64,000 bases of DNA from Malachius bipustulatus (taxonomy: Eukaryota > Arthropoda > Insecta > Coleoptera > Melyridae), in assembly GCA_910589415.1 (NCBI GenBank), contig OU342635.1:4650001-4714000 (forward strand). The letters are read 5' to 3'. The notes under the pieces are model-generated. The model made no database searches. It saw nothing but the letters and a program-made list of their open reading frames with translations, and was not told the origin of the DNA. Both the position numbers and the translations under genes were made by a program. The stretch's first letter is position 1. Each line of letters begins with the position of its first letter. Positions 11,516 through 21,242 of the stretch are shown here, piece by piece.

Positions 11516-11885
11516 TTATACTCTCATTGGGCAATGATGGTGACCTCTACCGGCTGAGCAGCGTAGCCAGACGAAAAGTCGATGCCTCATAGCATATAAA
11601 ACTGCACGAGGCCACTTTCTCTGAATGGCGCGAGCTGCCGTCGTGTCGGTAGTTCCGTCATCCATCGGTAGATGTAGCGATGTTCTCCGGGTCACTGTGA
11701 ACCGGATGAATATTTTAACAACATCCCGAGACCGATGGCAGTCTGCAATTTCATCCTCCAGATGTGTCTTTCGATATATCACACTGATGAGCTCATAATA
11801 AGAGCGAAACGGTCCGTCTGTGATTTCGAAGGATTTGGAAGGCTCTGAATTGTAGACTGCCAGAGAGCTCGAAGAGCCAAGCCCG
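11516..11885 (+). mobile_element. GC-rich insert carrying a hammerhead ribozyme (retrozyme or Penelope-like fragment)
   Basis: About 370 bp are visibly GC-richer (near half G+C) than both AT-rich flanks. They hold the ribozyme at 11778-11824 and are followed at once by a (tta)n-T tract at about 11887-11905. In animals, hammerheads with a very short stem III occur in Penelope-like element terminal repeats and in small non-autonomous retrozymes. The size and the simple-sequence tail fit such an insertion. No reverse transcriptase is present. The left limit is judged only by base composition. Confidence 0.5.
11778..11824 (+). ncRNA. Hammerhead ribozyme with minimal stem III
   Basis: All core parts are present in order. 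Stem I 5' strand is ATCACA (11778-11783). The core CTGATGA is 11784-11790. Stem II GCTC/GAGC (11791-11794 with 11802-11805) encloses a 7-base loop. GAAA is 11806-11809. Stem III is A809-T817, C810-G816, G811-C815 with loop GTC. C17 is 11818, so self-cleavage is predicted between 11818 and 11819. Stem I 3' strand TGTGAT (11819-11824) pairs fully with the 5' strand, giving 6 bp. No core base deviates from the consensus. The 3-bp stem III is like that of animal retrotransposon hammerheads, some of which work best as dimers. Confidence 0.88.
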
Positions 11886-12379
11886 TTATTATTATTATTT
11901 TTTTAATCATCATTGCTGGAACTTTAACTATAATAGGTCTTCAAGATTAAAAAAAGAGTCTTCAAAATTAAAAAAAGACCTTCAGCATAATTGGTTTGGA
12001 TGGAGAGGAGAGAAAGAGAAGCAATAAACTTTAAACTATTAGTTTCCGAATCTCTATAATAATAAAATAACAATTCCTGAATAATACACACACTACACTG
12101 AGATCTGTTTTTTTTTTTAGTACCTATACTATGGATAACTATGATAAAAATAATTTCAAAAACTTATTTTAATTCACAACTTTAAAAGGATGGATCATAA
12201 TAACGCAAATCAGCCCTCGGTTTATTCAAATTTGTGTTATTCAACAGTTTATAGTGATCAAAAGTATCCAAGGGCATGAACATGATGAAAATTTATACCT
12301 AACACGTTTACTAGTGCGTAAAAATAATAGGTGAATGGTGTCACAGTGATGGTGTATAGTGTTTATTGAAACTGGAATC
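11886..12379. other. No gene seen
   Basis: This is low-complexity AT-rich DNA. It contains a short duplicated block around 11940-11985 (cttcaagattaaaaaaagag / cttcaaaattaaaaaaagac). No exon is recognised. Confidence 0.4.
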
Positions 12380-12550
12380 CCACCCCACACGATAGAATAT
12401 GGCTGGCAGAACTGCAGAAGTCAAAACTTTGAATTGTTTACATTACTTAAGCCTTGTTTACAATATTTACCTTGAAAAAGATCCACGTAAAGAATGAGTT
12501 CGTTTTCTTAATGGCTAAATGGAGAAGGAATCAAAGGCCAATAAAATAAA
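12380..12550 (+). repeat. Dispersed copy of one arm of the 15515-16258 foldback element
   Basis: Blocks atcccaccccacacgatagaat, ggcagaa...gaagtcaaaa, gaattgtttacat and aagatccacgtaaagaatga occur in the same order and orientation at about 16138-16255. The matching flanks stop soon after on both sides. Confidence 0.75.
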
Positions 12551-13086
12551 CAGACACCTTGCCGCCAATTGTCACTTTCACTTGTCAGTTTAGTCATTTT
12601 ATTGAAAAAATATCAATGGAAGAAACGAAAAAGAGGGAAAGGAAAAGGTCTAAAAACAAAACAACTCCCATCTCCCATCTCAGTCATCTCATTGACAACA
12701 ACAAATGAAAAGCAATACAATAAACAACAAACAGGAATGGAGTTGGAGTTATCAATAACAGCCAAACTGTCAGAACCAGACTATCAAACAATGCAATAAT
12801 CTGGAGCATGGTGCATGGAATTCCAGCTGATTGCTGATTGTATGACAACGTCGACGTCCCGAGTTGGTTGTATGAATGAAACCTCCTACAAGCTGAGAGT
12901 TTTCTCGCAATTGCGATAGTACTTAGTTTTCAATCAAATACCGACACATAAACACCGTAGTACCTTCCCACACTTCGCGAAAAGTCTGTCCACAATCAAA
13001 GTACAAATATTCATATCAGTTTAACAAAATACAACAACGAATTAGAGTGAACAGTGAAAGTGTTATTACCACAGTGCAATTAAATA

Positions 13087-13259
13087 ATGGCCAATAATAA
13101 GGATGATTATTTGTTTGACTACAGGGAGTTTTTCGAACATTTTGCCAAGACAGTGAATCCGAATGATCAACTACCTGTTAAAATCGGAAGTTATAAATTT
13201 GTCAACGTCGAGGTAATTGGCGGCATTATAGATTGGACAACACAATATTTGAGTCTGAA
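13087..13259 (+). CDS. Orphan first exon, OB-fold-like (STN1/OBFC1 resemblance)
   Basis: From an ATG in good context (ataATGg) there are 57 codons, then a strong donor (GTAAGT at 13260). The text before the donor, IGSYKFVNVEVIGGIIDWTT, resembles the first strands of an OB fold. It follows an F-x-FAK segment as in the N-terminus of STN1, a subunit of the CST telomere complex. A second acceptor at 13324 would add only 11 codons before a stop. No exon carrying the expected 'DDGTG'-like strand is seen before the transportin gene at 17875. The gene may be broken, may have unusual exons that I missed, or may not be STN1 at all. Confidence 0.4.
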
Positions 13260-14929
13260 GTAAGTACCACAAATTACTTGATATTACTTAATGAATCAAT
13301 ACTTCCCCCTTTCTTGTTTCTTCAGATACATAATGCTAAAAAATTATCTTTCTGTTTAAAAAAGTTTATCATAATTATTATCATAAATGACAACAGTGCT
13401 TAAATTTAACGTATTGCAATTTGCAAAGAGATAGAGAATCAAGTGAAGTGACACTTGATCAAGTGTCCAATCCAATCAATGGGTCAATGGTAACTTTATT
13501 GTTTTCATTTTATGGGGTAGGTGTTGGTAGACTCATAGACTGACGTAGTACGAGTAGAAGTATCATGGGTGGTTGCGGTTGCTAGATTTGTCATATTTTC
13601 ATTACGTCATTGGGAACTTCTATTAATATAAAGCTGATCATAGAATAAGAATCTTCGTTTGTGAAAAATTGTATTATTTGCATTATACATTGATTTAATT
13701 TAAATTTTAAAGTAAATCACGAAGAGATTGAAGCCAGGAGTGTATAAAATGCTAGTTCTGAGTTATAAAATGAGGCAATTACTACAATTAGGAAGCTTAT
13801 CCACCAGAACCATCTGAGGTTAATGACTAGGTACCTACACCAATATGCCTACCAACACCAACTTGATTTTAATTTTATTTTCCGCTTTCTATCATTATTG
13901 TATCAAAATAACCGAGATAACAATATGGTTTTCATTCTGTTACCGATGTGCGGAAACTAACTGAATTTCACTTTATTTTAATCAGGATTTGTGAAATGAA
14001 ATTTACGAGGAAATTTAAATTTCAGACACGCCCAATCGCTCCATATCATAATCTACATAGTACCTAATTAAGTATTAGAGATAATAATTATTATCTTCCT
14101 TTTTTGATATGAAGTTTGAATAATTCAAACTTCAAATACTTACCTGGGACACCTAAATAAATATTAGAAATGGGTTTAAATTGTTATTGAAATGATGAAA
14201 TGAGAAATTGGTAATAATTGTCCTTCCTAGGTACTAATTGAATACTTCACACTGTTTTGAATTTTTTGGGAGCTTAAATCTCAGGAAGCCTTGGAAGTGC
14301 ATTTATTTGATCAACTCTCTTATTTTGTTCAATGTATAGCCTCCTAGATTTTACAAATTTATTTGTAGATACAAAAAAGGCGTGATTTTGTGATTTGTGC
14401 ATCTACCCTTACTGTTTATGGTTCCTTGCAGGAAAGGGAAACATTTAAATGTATGTGTAAGAATTCTAATATGAGTATGAGAAGAAGCAGATATAAATTT
14501 ACTAAAAAAATAAGATCAGGCTAAAAAGATCAGAAAACAGTTTACAATAAATATTCCTGTCTTAATTTATAATTCACTATTCTATGGTCGTTTATGTGAG
14601 ATAATGTTATTTATGTTAATTGTAATAATGAACATTAGGCAACACACTAAACATCATATGTATGTATGGTTGCCATCATGAGTTAACCTTCTTCACAGAA
14701 TAGACTAATTTCCTGCTCAATTTACTGTCATAGGTCAGCCATCTTGTTAAAATTTACTTGAAATTTAGAAAGTTCCTGCGACGCATCACCTATTAGAAGG
14801 ACGTTTATCTCGATAACGGTTCGCTCTATCGAAATAAATAAAGATACATTTTTTATGTAAGAAATGTCAAACAAAAAGAAAATTAACCTTAAAAAACTGT
14901 AAAATTATTATTTTTATTGTTTTCTTTCA
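13260..14929. other. No further exon recognised
   Basis: AT-rich DNA without an open frame of note. If the exon at 13087 belongs to a live gene, this would be its first intron. Confidence 0.35.
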
Positions 14930-15222
14930 AGTGAATGAGGGGGTTATGCCATCCCGAGGTCTATGTATGTGCTACCAAAGATTAAGAAACACTATTCTAA
15001 ACAGTTCAAAATAATACAAAATAACACCAAAAATTATCAAAATCGGTCAAGAAATAAAAAAGTTATTGCAAAAAATTGATTTTCAACCCTCAACTTCAAC
15101 AGCTAATATCTTTGTAGGGGTGTCTCTGAGGAATTAATTTTATAGCTATTTTTTCATTTATTTTTACGAAATTTACCCAAATCCGGGAGTTTGCCCACAT
15201 ATTATGGGACACCCTGTATAGT
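14930..15222. mobile_element. Single arm of a CAGGGTG-type foldback element
   Basis: The block ends tgggacaccctgta at 15222, the right-hand terminus typical of the TA-flanked foldback family in this window. The interior (ggtcaagaaataaaaaagttattgc, tcaaccctcaacttc) looks like the arms of its relatives. No matching left arm is found nearby. Confidence 0.55.
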
Positions 15223-15514
15223 GGCGTAGAATAGAAATAGTGATGGTTATTTGAATAGATCAAAATTGCTAAATATCAGTATCCATCCATTGTAGGGAAT
15301 GTTTTCAAAGGGATTGGGCTGAAATTTTAAATTTTCACAGTACGCAACTCCAATCATTAAAAACTTCAGAATTAAATTTTTTACCATACGGCACCTGTAT
15401 TAATTCCTATCCCTAGACACTTGTTCAGTTTTCTAGTTCTCTGGTTTATTTTTTTGGTTTTTATTCGTTGCTGGGGTGCGTTCACAATAACACACGGCGT
15501 GGGCGTGTTGATAA

Positions 15515-16258
15515 TGAAAGGTAAAAAATATTGTAAAGAATGTAAACAATTTTTTGAGTTTGACAACCATAATCTATCGTGTGGGGTGGTGGGATTGCAA
15601 TTGCCATGAACAGTAAATAACATGAAGAATTATTATTCACGTAACAAAACCAAAACAACATACATATTATAACATAACCCTGTTTTCCATTATTTAAATT
15701 TTTTACGTCTTTATTACATTGTATTATTTACGTCAAGCGTATGGAATGAATTCTTTACATGTAAGGGCACGTCACTGGTTTAACCTTACCCAATTTTATT
15801 TTGAACGTCTAAAAGTGCATCTCCGGGTGCACACGGCGTTTATTGTGAACGTACCCCTGAACAATGAACGTACAACCGGCCCTCATTAAAATCGCTTCTA
15901 ATTAATTAGATTAGCAGAAGCAGTGATGTGCCTTTACGTGTAAAGAATCTATTCCCTACGCTTGATGTAAATAATGCGTGAGAATGTAAACAATACGTAA
16001 ATAATGTTAAAAAGACGTAAATAATAGAAAATAGGGTTATGTTGTATTCTGTTTTGATGTTTTGTTACTTGAATAATAATTGTTGATGTTATTTAATGTT
16101 TATGGAAATCTTTGACTAAGAAAGATGGAAATTGTAATCCCTCCACCCCCCACAATAGATTATGGTTGGCAGAAGTCAAAATTTTGCATTGTTTGCATTC
16201 TTTACGTAATTCTTTACAATCTAGACTTTAAAAAAAGGTCCATGTAAAGAATGAATTC
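15515..16258. mobile_element. Foldback element with about 270-340 bp arms
   Basis: The left arm (15515-15785) and the right arm (15905-16258) are reverse complements with scattered gaps. Paired landmarks are 'accataatctatcgtg' with 'cacaatagattatggt', 'ataacataaccctg' with 'agggttatgtt', and 'cgtcaagcgta' with 'tacgcttgatg'. The spacer of about 120 bp repeats 'gtgcacacggcgtttattgtgaacgtac', also seen near 15470-15500. The short open frames at 15381-15623 lie inside the arm and are chance. Another arm copy lies at 12380. Confidence 0.85.
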
Positions 16259-16629
16259 TTTACCGCTAAAGAATCGCGTAAATAATAGAGGTAAATTATT
16301 ATACATCAGACACATCACTGAGATTAGAAGTTGGAACATACTCGGGTCTGGGGCTAGCCTACCTCCTCTCACCTCTCGCAACCACGACCACATGCGCGTG
16401 AAAAGACTGATTAGTTATAACGTTTCATTGAGTTCATTGTTTCATCGACTTGCCTTTAAATGAATAACAACCGGTTGCTGTATAATATTGTATTTTTTCT
16501 TATCTCATGGAATAAAAATGGTTGCTGTAATAATGTTGTATTTTTTCAAGGGAGAAATATCGAAGCCTAGCTATTTATACATAAAAGCAAACGCGTCTTA
16601 TTAAAATTCTGTTTATGAGCTTCGGATCG

Positions 16630-17215
16630 AGGTCGCTCTGCCCACGATACACATATTTATACGGAATGCCGATAATAGACGATGATGCGCAGGCTGTGTT
16701 CTGGTCTTGTGACGTCACGTGGTTCTAAGACTACACCATGAGATTCCTCATATCTTTTTTTATTGTCAGGAATAAATAAATAATTCTTTTCAGGCTTTGC
16801 ATAAGTCGGCAACAGCTATCCATTTAACGTTTTAAAAATTTTCAAGGCCAACTAAATCCCAAAGTTTTCATAGTCGACTTTTGTTTTTCTTATAGCTGCC
16901 ATATTGTTTTTTTTACGTCGTTTGGTACAAAAAAAATCATGGAAAATCAAAAATCAATAACATTAAAAAAATTTGTAAAAATTTTATTTTTTTCGAAAAA
17001 AAATTGAAGATTTTTACATAATAGATCTAGCACAAAGAAAAACACAAGCAAAAAGGATGGAAGCAATATAATTTGACATTTATTTTATAAACAACCTCGC
17101 CGCGATTAATACTTTAAGTCAAAATAAAACCACATGACGTCATTGCGCAGTAATAATCAAAATAGTAACAGCAATCGGTACCGTGTATATGTGTGTATCG
17201 TGCTCTGCCCTAGAT
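16630..17215. mobile_element. Inverted-repeat element with a CRE in each arm
   Basis: The left arm runs gctctgcccacgatacacat ... gatgcgcaggc ... gtgacgtcacgtgg. The right arm (17130-17215) mirrors it: ccacatgacgtcattgcgcag ... gtgtatcgtgctctgccc. The arms are about 90 bp and diverged; the middle is AT-rich. Confidence 0.7.
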
Positions 17216-17540
17216 CCTAGTTTAGATGTACAATGTGTCAACACTGTCAAGCGTCAAATCATTCAATACTCACTTCGTACTTTTTTTCAATAGTATGCCG
17301 ATTCTTTCGCGCATGTGACGTCACATTTAAGGAGTCGTTCTGACATTTTATTTGATAATAATTATCGATTATTATTGATTATTATTATTATTGACACACA
17401 TCTTTCATATTATAATAATTAATTATAGAACACATTTTTCAGTTTCAGTCAAAAAATCGGGGCTCATAATTTTAAATGCGATAAAACTTGAAAGCGAACT
17501 ACATTGAATTACATGAACAGTCTGCTCGAGTGTGACGTCA
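16710..17540. promoter_or_regulatory. Four perfect CRE palindromes upstream of the transportin gene
   Basis: TGACGTCA occurs at 16710-16717, 17135-17142, 17316-17323 and 17533-17540. At the local base composition, well under one would be expected in 830 bp. This 8-mer is the binding site of CREB/ATF/CREM-type bZIP factors. The nearest downstream gene starts at 17875. All four lie in arms of inverted repeats, so they may be transposon baggage; regulatory use is an inference. Confidence 0.45.
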
Positions 17541-17545
17541 TACAT
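17305..17545. repeat. Second inverted repeat with a CRE at each end
   Basis: The sequence gcgcatgtgacgtcacat (about 17309-17326) is mirrored by gtgacgtcatacatgcgc (17532-17549). Between them is AT-rich filler including (att)n at 17375-17395. It directly abuts the transcribed region of the transportin gene. Confidence 0.65.
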
Positions 17546-17874
17546 GCGCACTAGCGTACCGGGTTAGGTGTATTGTGGGCAGGCTGGGCTCTGTCCTGTC
17601 TCCTGTCCTGTCTACTCTACTCTAATAACTCTAGAACTCTACTGTACTGTCAGTCTGGGTTTTTCTCGTTGTCTCATTTTCGAGTTTGTTTAATAATAAG
17701 ATTAATAATTAATAACAACTATAACAAGTTAAAGTGTGCGAGATACTCGACGTGATTGAAATTGAGTGAAGAAGTCATAAATAAGTTCCTGTTCGCAAAA
17801 CAAGTTTCCGGATTTTATCCATTTAATCTAACCTCAGTTTCTGGAAGTGCGGAAGGTAAACTCCCTTTAGGAAG

Positions 17875-20577
17875 ATGAGTTGGGGTGAATGGACCCCCCA
17901 AGAAGGAATTCTAGCCTCTATTAAAGATGCGGTTCAGGAAGCTCTGATTCCTGACAGCGAAATTCAGAGAAACGTGCAGGAGAAACTTAGAGTTATCCAA
18001 ACTGTCCCAGATTACACATATTACTTGTTGTTCATCCTCCAGAACAGGGCTTACTGTGAAGACGTCCGTTCTCTGAGTGGAATTTTGTTGAAGAACAATA
18101 TATCGGCTGTGAGCGATAGTCTGCCAAAGGAAAATTTAGTGAGAGTTGGTCAAGAGTGCTTGAAATTATTCATGGAACCCTGCAAAGCGGTGCGGACGAG
18201 CGCCTCCAACGTCATAGTGGAGATTGCCAAAGAAAACATAAAATTTTGGCCGGATCTGCTGAGCTTCCTTGTCAAGTATTTCGAGCAGTCTGACCAACAT
18301 AGCGATACGGCGCTAACGACAATCTTTAAAATTTGCGAAGACATGATCATAACTCAAAAACCGTCACACGAAATCTTCAGTGTGACTAAAGAAGTCTTTC
18401 CGAAACTAATCGATCTCCTCTTACAAGACACTTGTAAAAACCGAAAGGAAATCATCAGGCTCACAAACATGTTTCTGCAAGACCATTACCTGGTCATGAC
18501 CCAGTTAATCGATCTTCTCAAGTATCTACAGAATGTCATGCGATTAGCCGATTATGAAGACCAAGACATGCAGAAATACGTTTGTCACACTTTTGTGATT
18601 TACATCCAGAAACGCCACGAGAGCGTTTTGCCCTTCTTAAACGAAATAATCGTTTACATACTGAGGAAAACGCAACACGAAGATAAAGATATAGCTCTGC
18701 AAGCGTGCGAATTCTGGCTGGCAGCAACAAAACTAACCAGTTGTAAGGAAGTCCTGGCACCCTACATTGATAGACTTGTACCAGTATTACTGGAAAATAT
18801 GAGATATTCCGAGTACGAATTGAGCATTCTGCAAAGCTCCCTGGGAAACGATGCTCAAATACAAGATCTTCAGAAAGACATATATCCGTTTCACGTGCGA
18901 GACAAAAGCGAGGACAAAATTACTGACGACTACTATTACTTTTCCGACGAAGAAAATGAGTGCGAAGGTAACGAGTGCGAAGTTGCCGACGTAGACGATT
19001 ACTACATCGGTTGGACTCTCCGAAAATGTAGTGCCGCTTCATTAGATGCCATCGCCGTGAAATTCGGTGACGATATCCTACCAGTACTTAAACCGTACCT
19101 AAATGAGATCTTGAATCACGAAAGCCCTCTGATTAAAGAAACGGCCATCTTAGCCCTGGGGGCGATCGCCGAAGGTTGCATGAACGGGTTGAAGCCTCAT
19201 CTGCCTTTCTTGATTGAATACTTGATCCGCTCCATGAACGATTCAGATGCGATGATTCGAGTTATAACTTGCTGGACGTTGAGTCGCTATGCTAAATGGT
19301 ACATCTTTGCGGAATCTTCGGATCAAGTGTATTTCCTGCCTGTGATGACAATCCTGCTGAAGCATTTCATCGACGAGAACAAGCGGGTTCAAAGGGCCGC
19401 AGTATCCGCTTTTTGTATTTTCCAGGAAGAAGCTCAAATGAAGTTGTTACCGTACATTGATTTTATTTTGGAGGGTTTCGAATTGGGCTTTCAGCATTTC
19501 CAGTGTCGCAGTTTGTACTTGTTGTATGATGCGGTTGGTGTTTTAGCTCAGTCGATCGGCACTCATTTGAGTAAGCAAACGTATGTGGATAAACTGATGC
19601 CGCCGATTATGGAAAAAATTGCAAAATGTACAAATTACAATGATGATCAGTTTATTGCATTATTGGAGTGTTTAGCTAATGTAATACCTTCTTTGGAGGC
19701 ATCGTTTTTACCGTATGCTGAAGTAGTGTTTTGCCATTGTCTTCAGATTATAAATGATGTTCTGATAGCAACGTTAAATTACCAGAAAAATTCTAATGAT
19801 ATTGACCCGCCTGATAAGGAATTGTTGAACGTCGCCATTGATGTGCTATACAGCATGTCGTTGGCGCTTCGAAATCATTTTATAAAATTCGTGACTAATA
19901 GCAATTTGGTATTTTTATTATTGAATACAATGCAAGATAATTCATATTTGATTAGACAAACTTCGGTCGTTTTATATGGTGAATTAGTACAATTGTGCTA
20001 TCCTTACTTAGCTAGTAATATTAGTGATTACATACCAATTATTGTTAAAAATTTAGATGAAAATTACGACGGTGTTTGCAATAATGCCGCGTGGGTTATA
20101 GGAAAATTGTGCTCAATAATGGGTAGTAATATCCAGCCGTACCTACCTGACATCTTGACCGCATTTTTACAAATCTTGAAGAACCCAAACGTTAATCGTC
20201 CCATGTATCAGACGGTAGCCATTTCTATGTGCACAATTCTCTATGTTTGTCCAGATGTTTCTATCAATGACCTTGACATCCTTCTCAAGAACTGTTGTCT
20301 AGCTATTCGCAATGTCAGAGATTCAGAAGACAAAGAAATAGCTGTCCGTGGTTTATGTTCTATTGTCGTTCGTTCGACAGAATTCAGCTCAAGTCATTTC
20401 TTATATTTCTGCGACACGGTGGCTTCTTTCAATAACATTCGAGTAGATTTGAAGGACACGATCAGGAACATTTTAATGGCCTACAAGAGGGAAATGGGAG
20501 ACGAACAATGGGGTAAATTGTACGTTGTGTTTCCGGAAGATTTGAAGGTTCGTCTGAACCAACTCTATGGGGTGTGA
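17875..20577 (+). CDS. Transportin (karyopherin beta-2) family, intronless
   Basis: This is an uninterrupted 900-residue frame, close to the 890-900 residues usual for animal transportin. Transportin imports proteins with PY-NLS signals (hnRNPs and others) and releases them on RanGTP. Family landmarks along the whole length are: N-terminal HEAT region with VRSLSGILLKNN; ALQACEFWL; an acidic H8-type loop at about residues 340-377 before WTLRKCSAASLDA; ETAILALGAIAEGCMNGL; RVITCWTLSRYAKW; CNNAAWVIGKL; and the family-typical end LYGV. Trp475 and Trp740 fall where I place the two cargo-contacting Trp of human transportin-1. Vertebrate and insect transportin genes normally have introns, so a complete frame without any suggests a retrocopy that stayed under selection. 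It is clearly diverged from the human sequence. I cannot tell whether an intron-bearing parent gene exists elsewhere. Confidence 0.93.
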   Translation: MSWGEWTPQEGILASIKDAVQEALIPDSEIQRNVQEKLRVIQTVPDYTYYLLFILQNRAYCEDVRSLSGILLKNNISAVSDSLPKENLVRVGQECLKLFMEPCKAVRTSASNVIVEIAKENIKFWPDLLSFLVKYFEQSDQHSDTALTTIFKICEDMIITQKPSHEIFSVTKEVFPKLIDLLLQDTCKNRKEIIRLTNMFLQDHYLVMTQLIDLLKYLQNVMRLADYEDQDMQKYVCHTFVIYIQKRHESVLPFLNEIIVYILRKTQHEDKDIALQACEFWLAATKLTSCKEVLAPYIDRLVPVLLENMRYSEYELSILQSSLGNDAQIQDLQKDIYPFHVRDKSEDKITDDYYYFSDEENECEGNECEVADVDDYYIGWTLRKCSAASLDAIAVKFGDDILPVLKPYLNEILNHESPLIKETAILALGAIAEGCMNGLKPHLPFLIEYLIRSMNDSDAMIRVITCWTLSRYAKWYIFAESSDQVYFLPVMTILLKHFIDENKRVQRAAVSAFCIFQEEAQMKLLPYIDFILEGFELGFQHFQCRSLYLLYDAVGVLAQSIGTHLSKQTYVDKLMPPIMEKIAKCTNYNDDQFIALLECLANVIPSLEASFLPYAEVVFCHCLQIINDVLIATLNYQKNSNDIDPPDKELLNVAIDVLYSMSLALRNHFIKFVTNSNLVFLLLNTMQDNSYLIRQTSVVLYGELVQLCYPYLASNISDYIPIIVKNLDENYDGVCNNAAWVIGKLCSIMGSNIQPYLPDILTAFLQILKNPNVNRPMYQTVAISMCTILYVCPDVSINDLDILLKNCCLAIRNVRDSEDKEIAVRGLCSIVVRSTEFSSSHFLYFCDTVASFNNIRVDLKDTIRNILMAYKREMGDEQWGKLYVVFPEDLKVRLNQLYGV

Positions 20578-20594
20578 AAGAAACAAACGGAGTA

Positions 20595-20942
20595 AATAAA
20601 GTCAATGGGGAATCTAAAATGGGTGGGAAAGCTTGAGTGCACCTGCCTTGAGTTTATCCGCGTCTATGTCGTCTTAATCCGCGAGGGAGGGTCGTTTTAG
20701 AAATAGATCGCGTGAAATCTTATCAACTATGTACCAAGAGAGGAATAATAATTCTTGATTTTTGCTAACAGTTTTTAAGTTCACATTTCCGTTTCTATGT
20801 AGTTTTTGTTTTCGTTTTCGTTTTCTTTTTCGTAATCAAGGGGTGGTGTAATAATAATAATTAAATTATAATAGTGTGTTACTGTCTGTTAATTGAAGCA
20901 TGAAAAGATATGATGTATTTTGTGAACTTCTAATCTAATAAA
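20595..20942 (+). terminator. Transportin 3' UTR with two polyadenylation signals
   Basis: AATAAA occurs at 20595-20600, 18 bases after the stop, and again at 20937-20942. The second is followed by a GT-rich stretch (gttgtttgtg), the usual arrangement for cleavage and polyadenylation, so it is the likelier site. Confidence 0.6.
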
Positions 20943-21200
20943 CATTGTATTCGTTGTTTGTGAAAATACCTTTTACAGCATATAAATTCAGAAGCTAATT
21001 TTTATTTGTTCCTAACTTAACATTCCAAAATGTGATTGCTACTGACTCAATGTAATCATGTGATTGACCAATAATTATCAATGGGGTAGGAATGATCTGT
21101 TTCTATGAAATGCTTTCACTGTTTTATTACAGTTTAATACTTGATTTATTACCTTTTGTGATGTTTAAGTTGTTTTTCATTAATTTCTTTTGCAGAAGTA

Positions 21201-21242
21201 CAGTAGAGTCTCGGTTATCCACGCGGATAACCGAGACTACTG
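21201..21242. mobile_element. 42-bp pogo/Tigger-like micro-element (two terminal repeats only)
   Basis: CAGTAGAGTCTCGGTTATCC, a 4-base spacer (acgc), then its mirror GGATAACCGAGACTACTG. TA dinucleotides flank it on both sides (21199-21200, 21243-21244). The CAG...CTG ends with 'tctcggttatcc' resemble the terminal repeats of Tigger/pogo transposons. Apart from a 2-base difference between arms, nothing else is left inside. Confidence 0.75.

Noticed and set aside
11516..11782. Antisense 88-codon frame over the GC-rich insert
   Set aside because: No family resemblance. GC-rich DNA has few stops, and the ribozyme on the other strand explains the block better.
12569..12799. 76-codon frame as a secreted or membrane peptide gene
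   Set aside because: The apparent leader comes from repeat-adjacent low-complexity sequence; the rest is Lys- and Gln/Thr-rich with no conserved motif or splice context.
15381..15623. Open frames on both strands with Cys residues
   Set aside because: They lie inside an arm of the foldback element and share its repeat sequence; no protein similarity.
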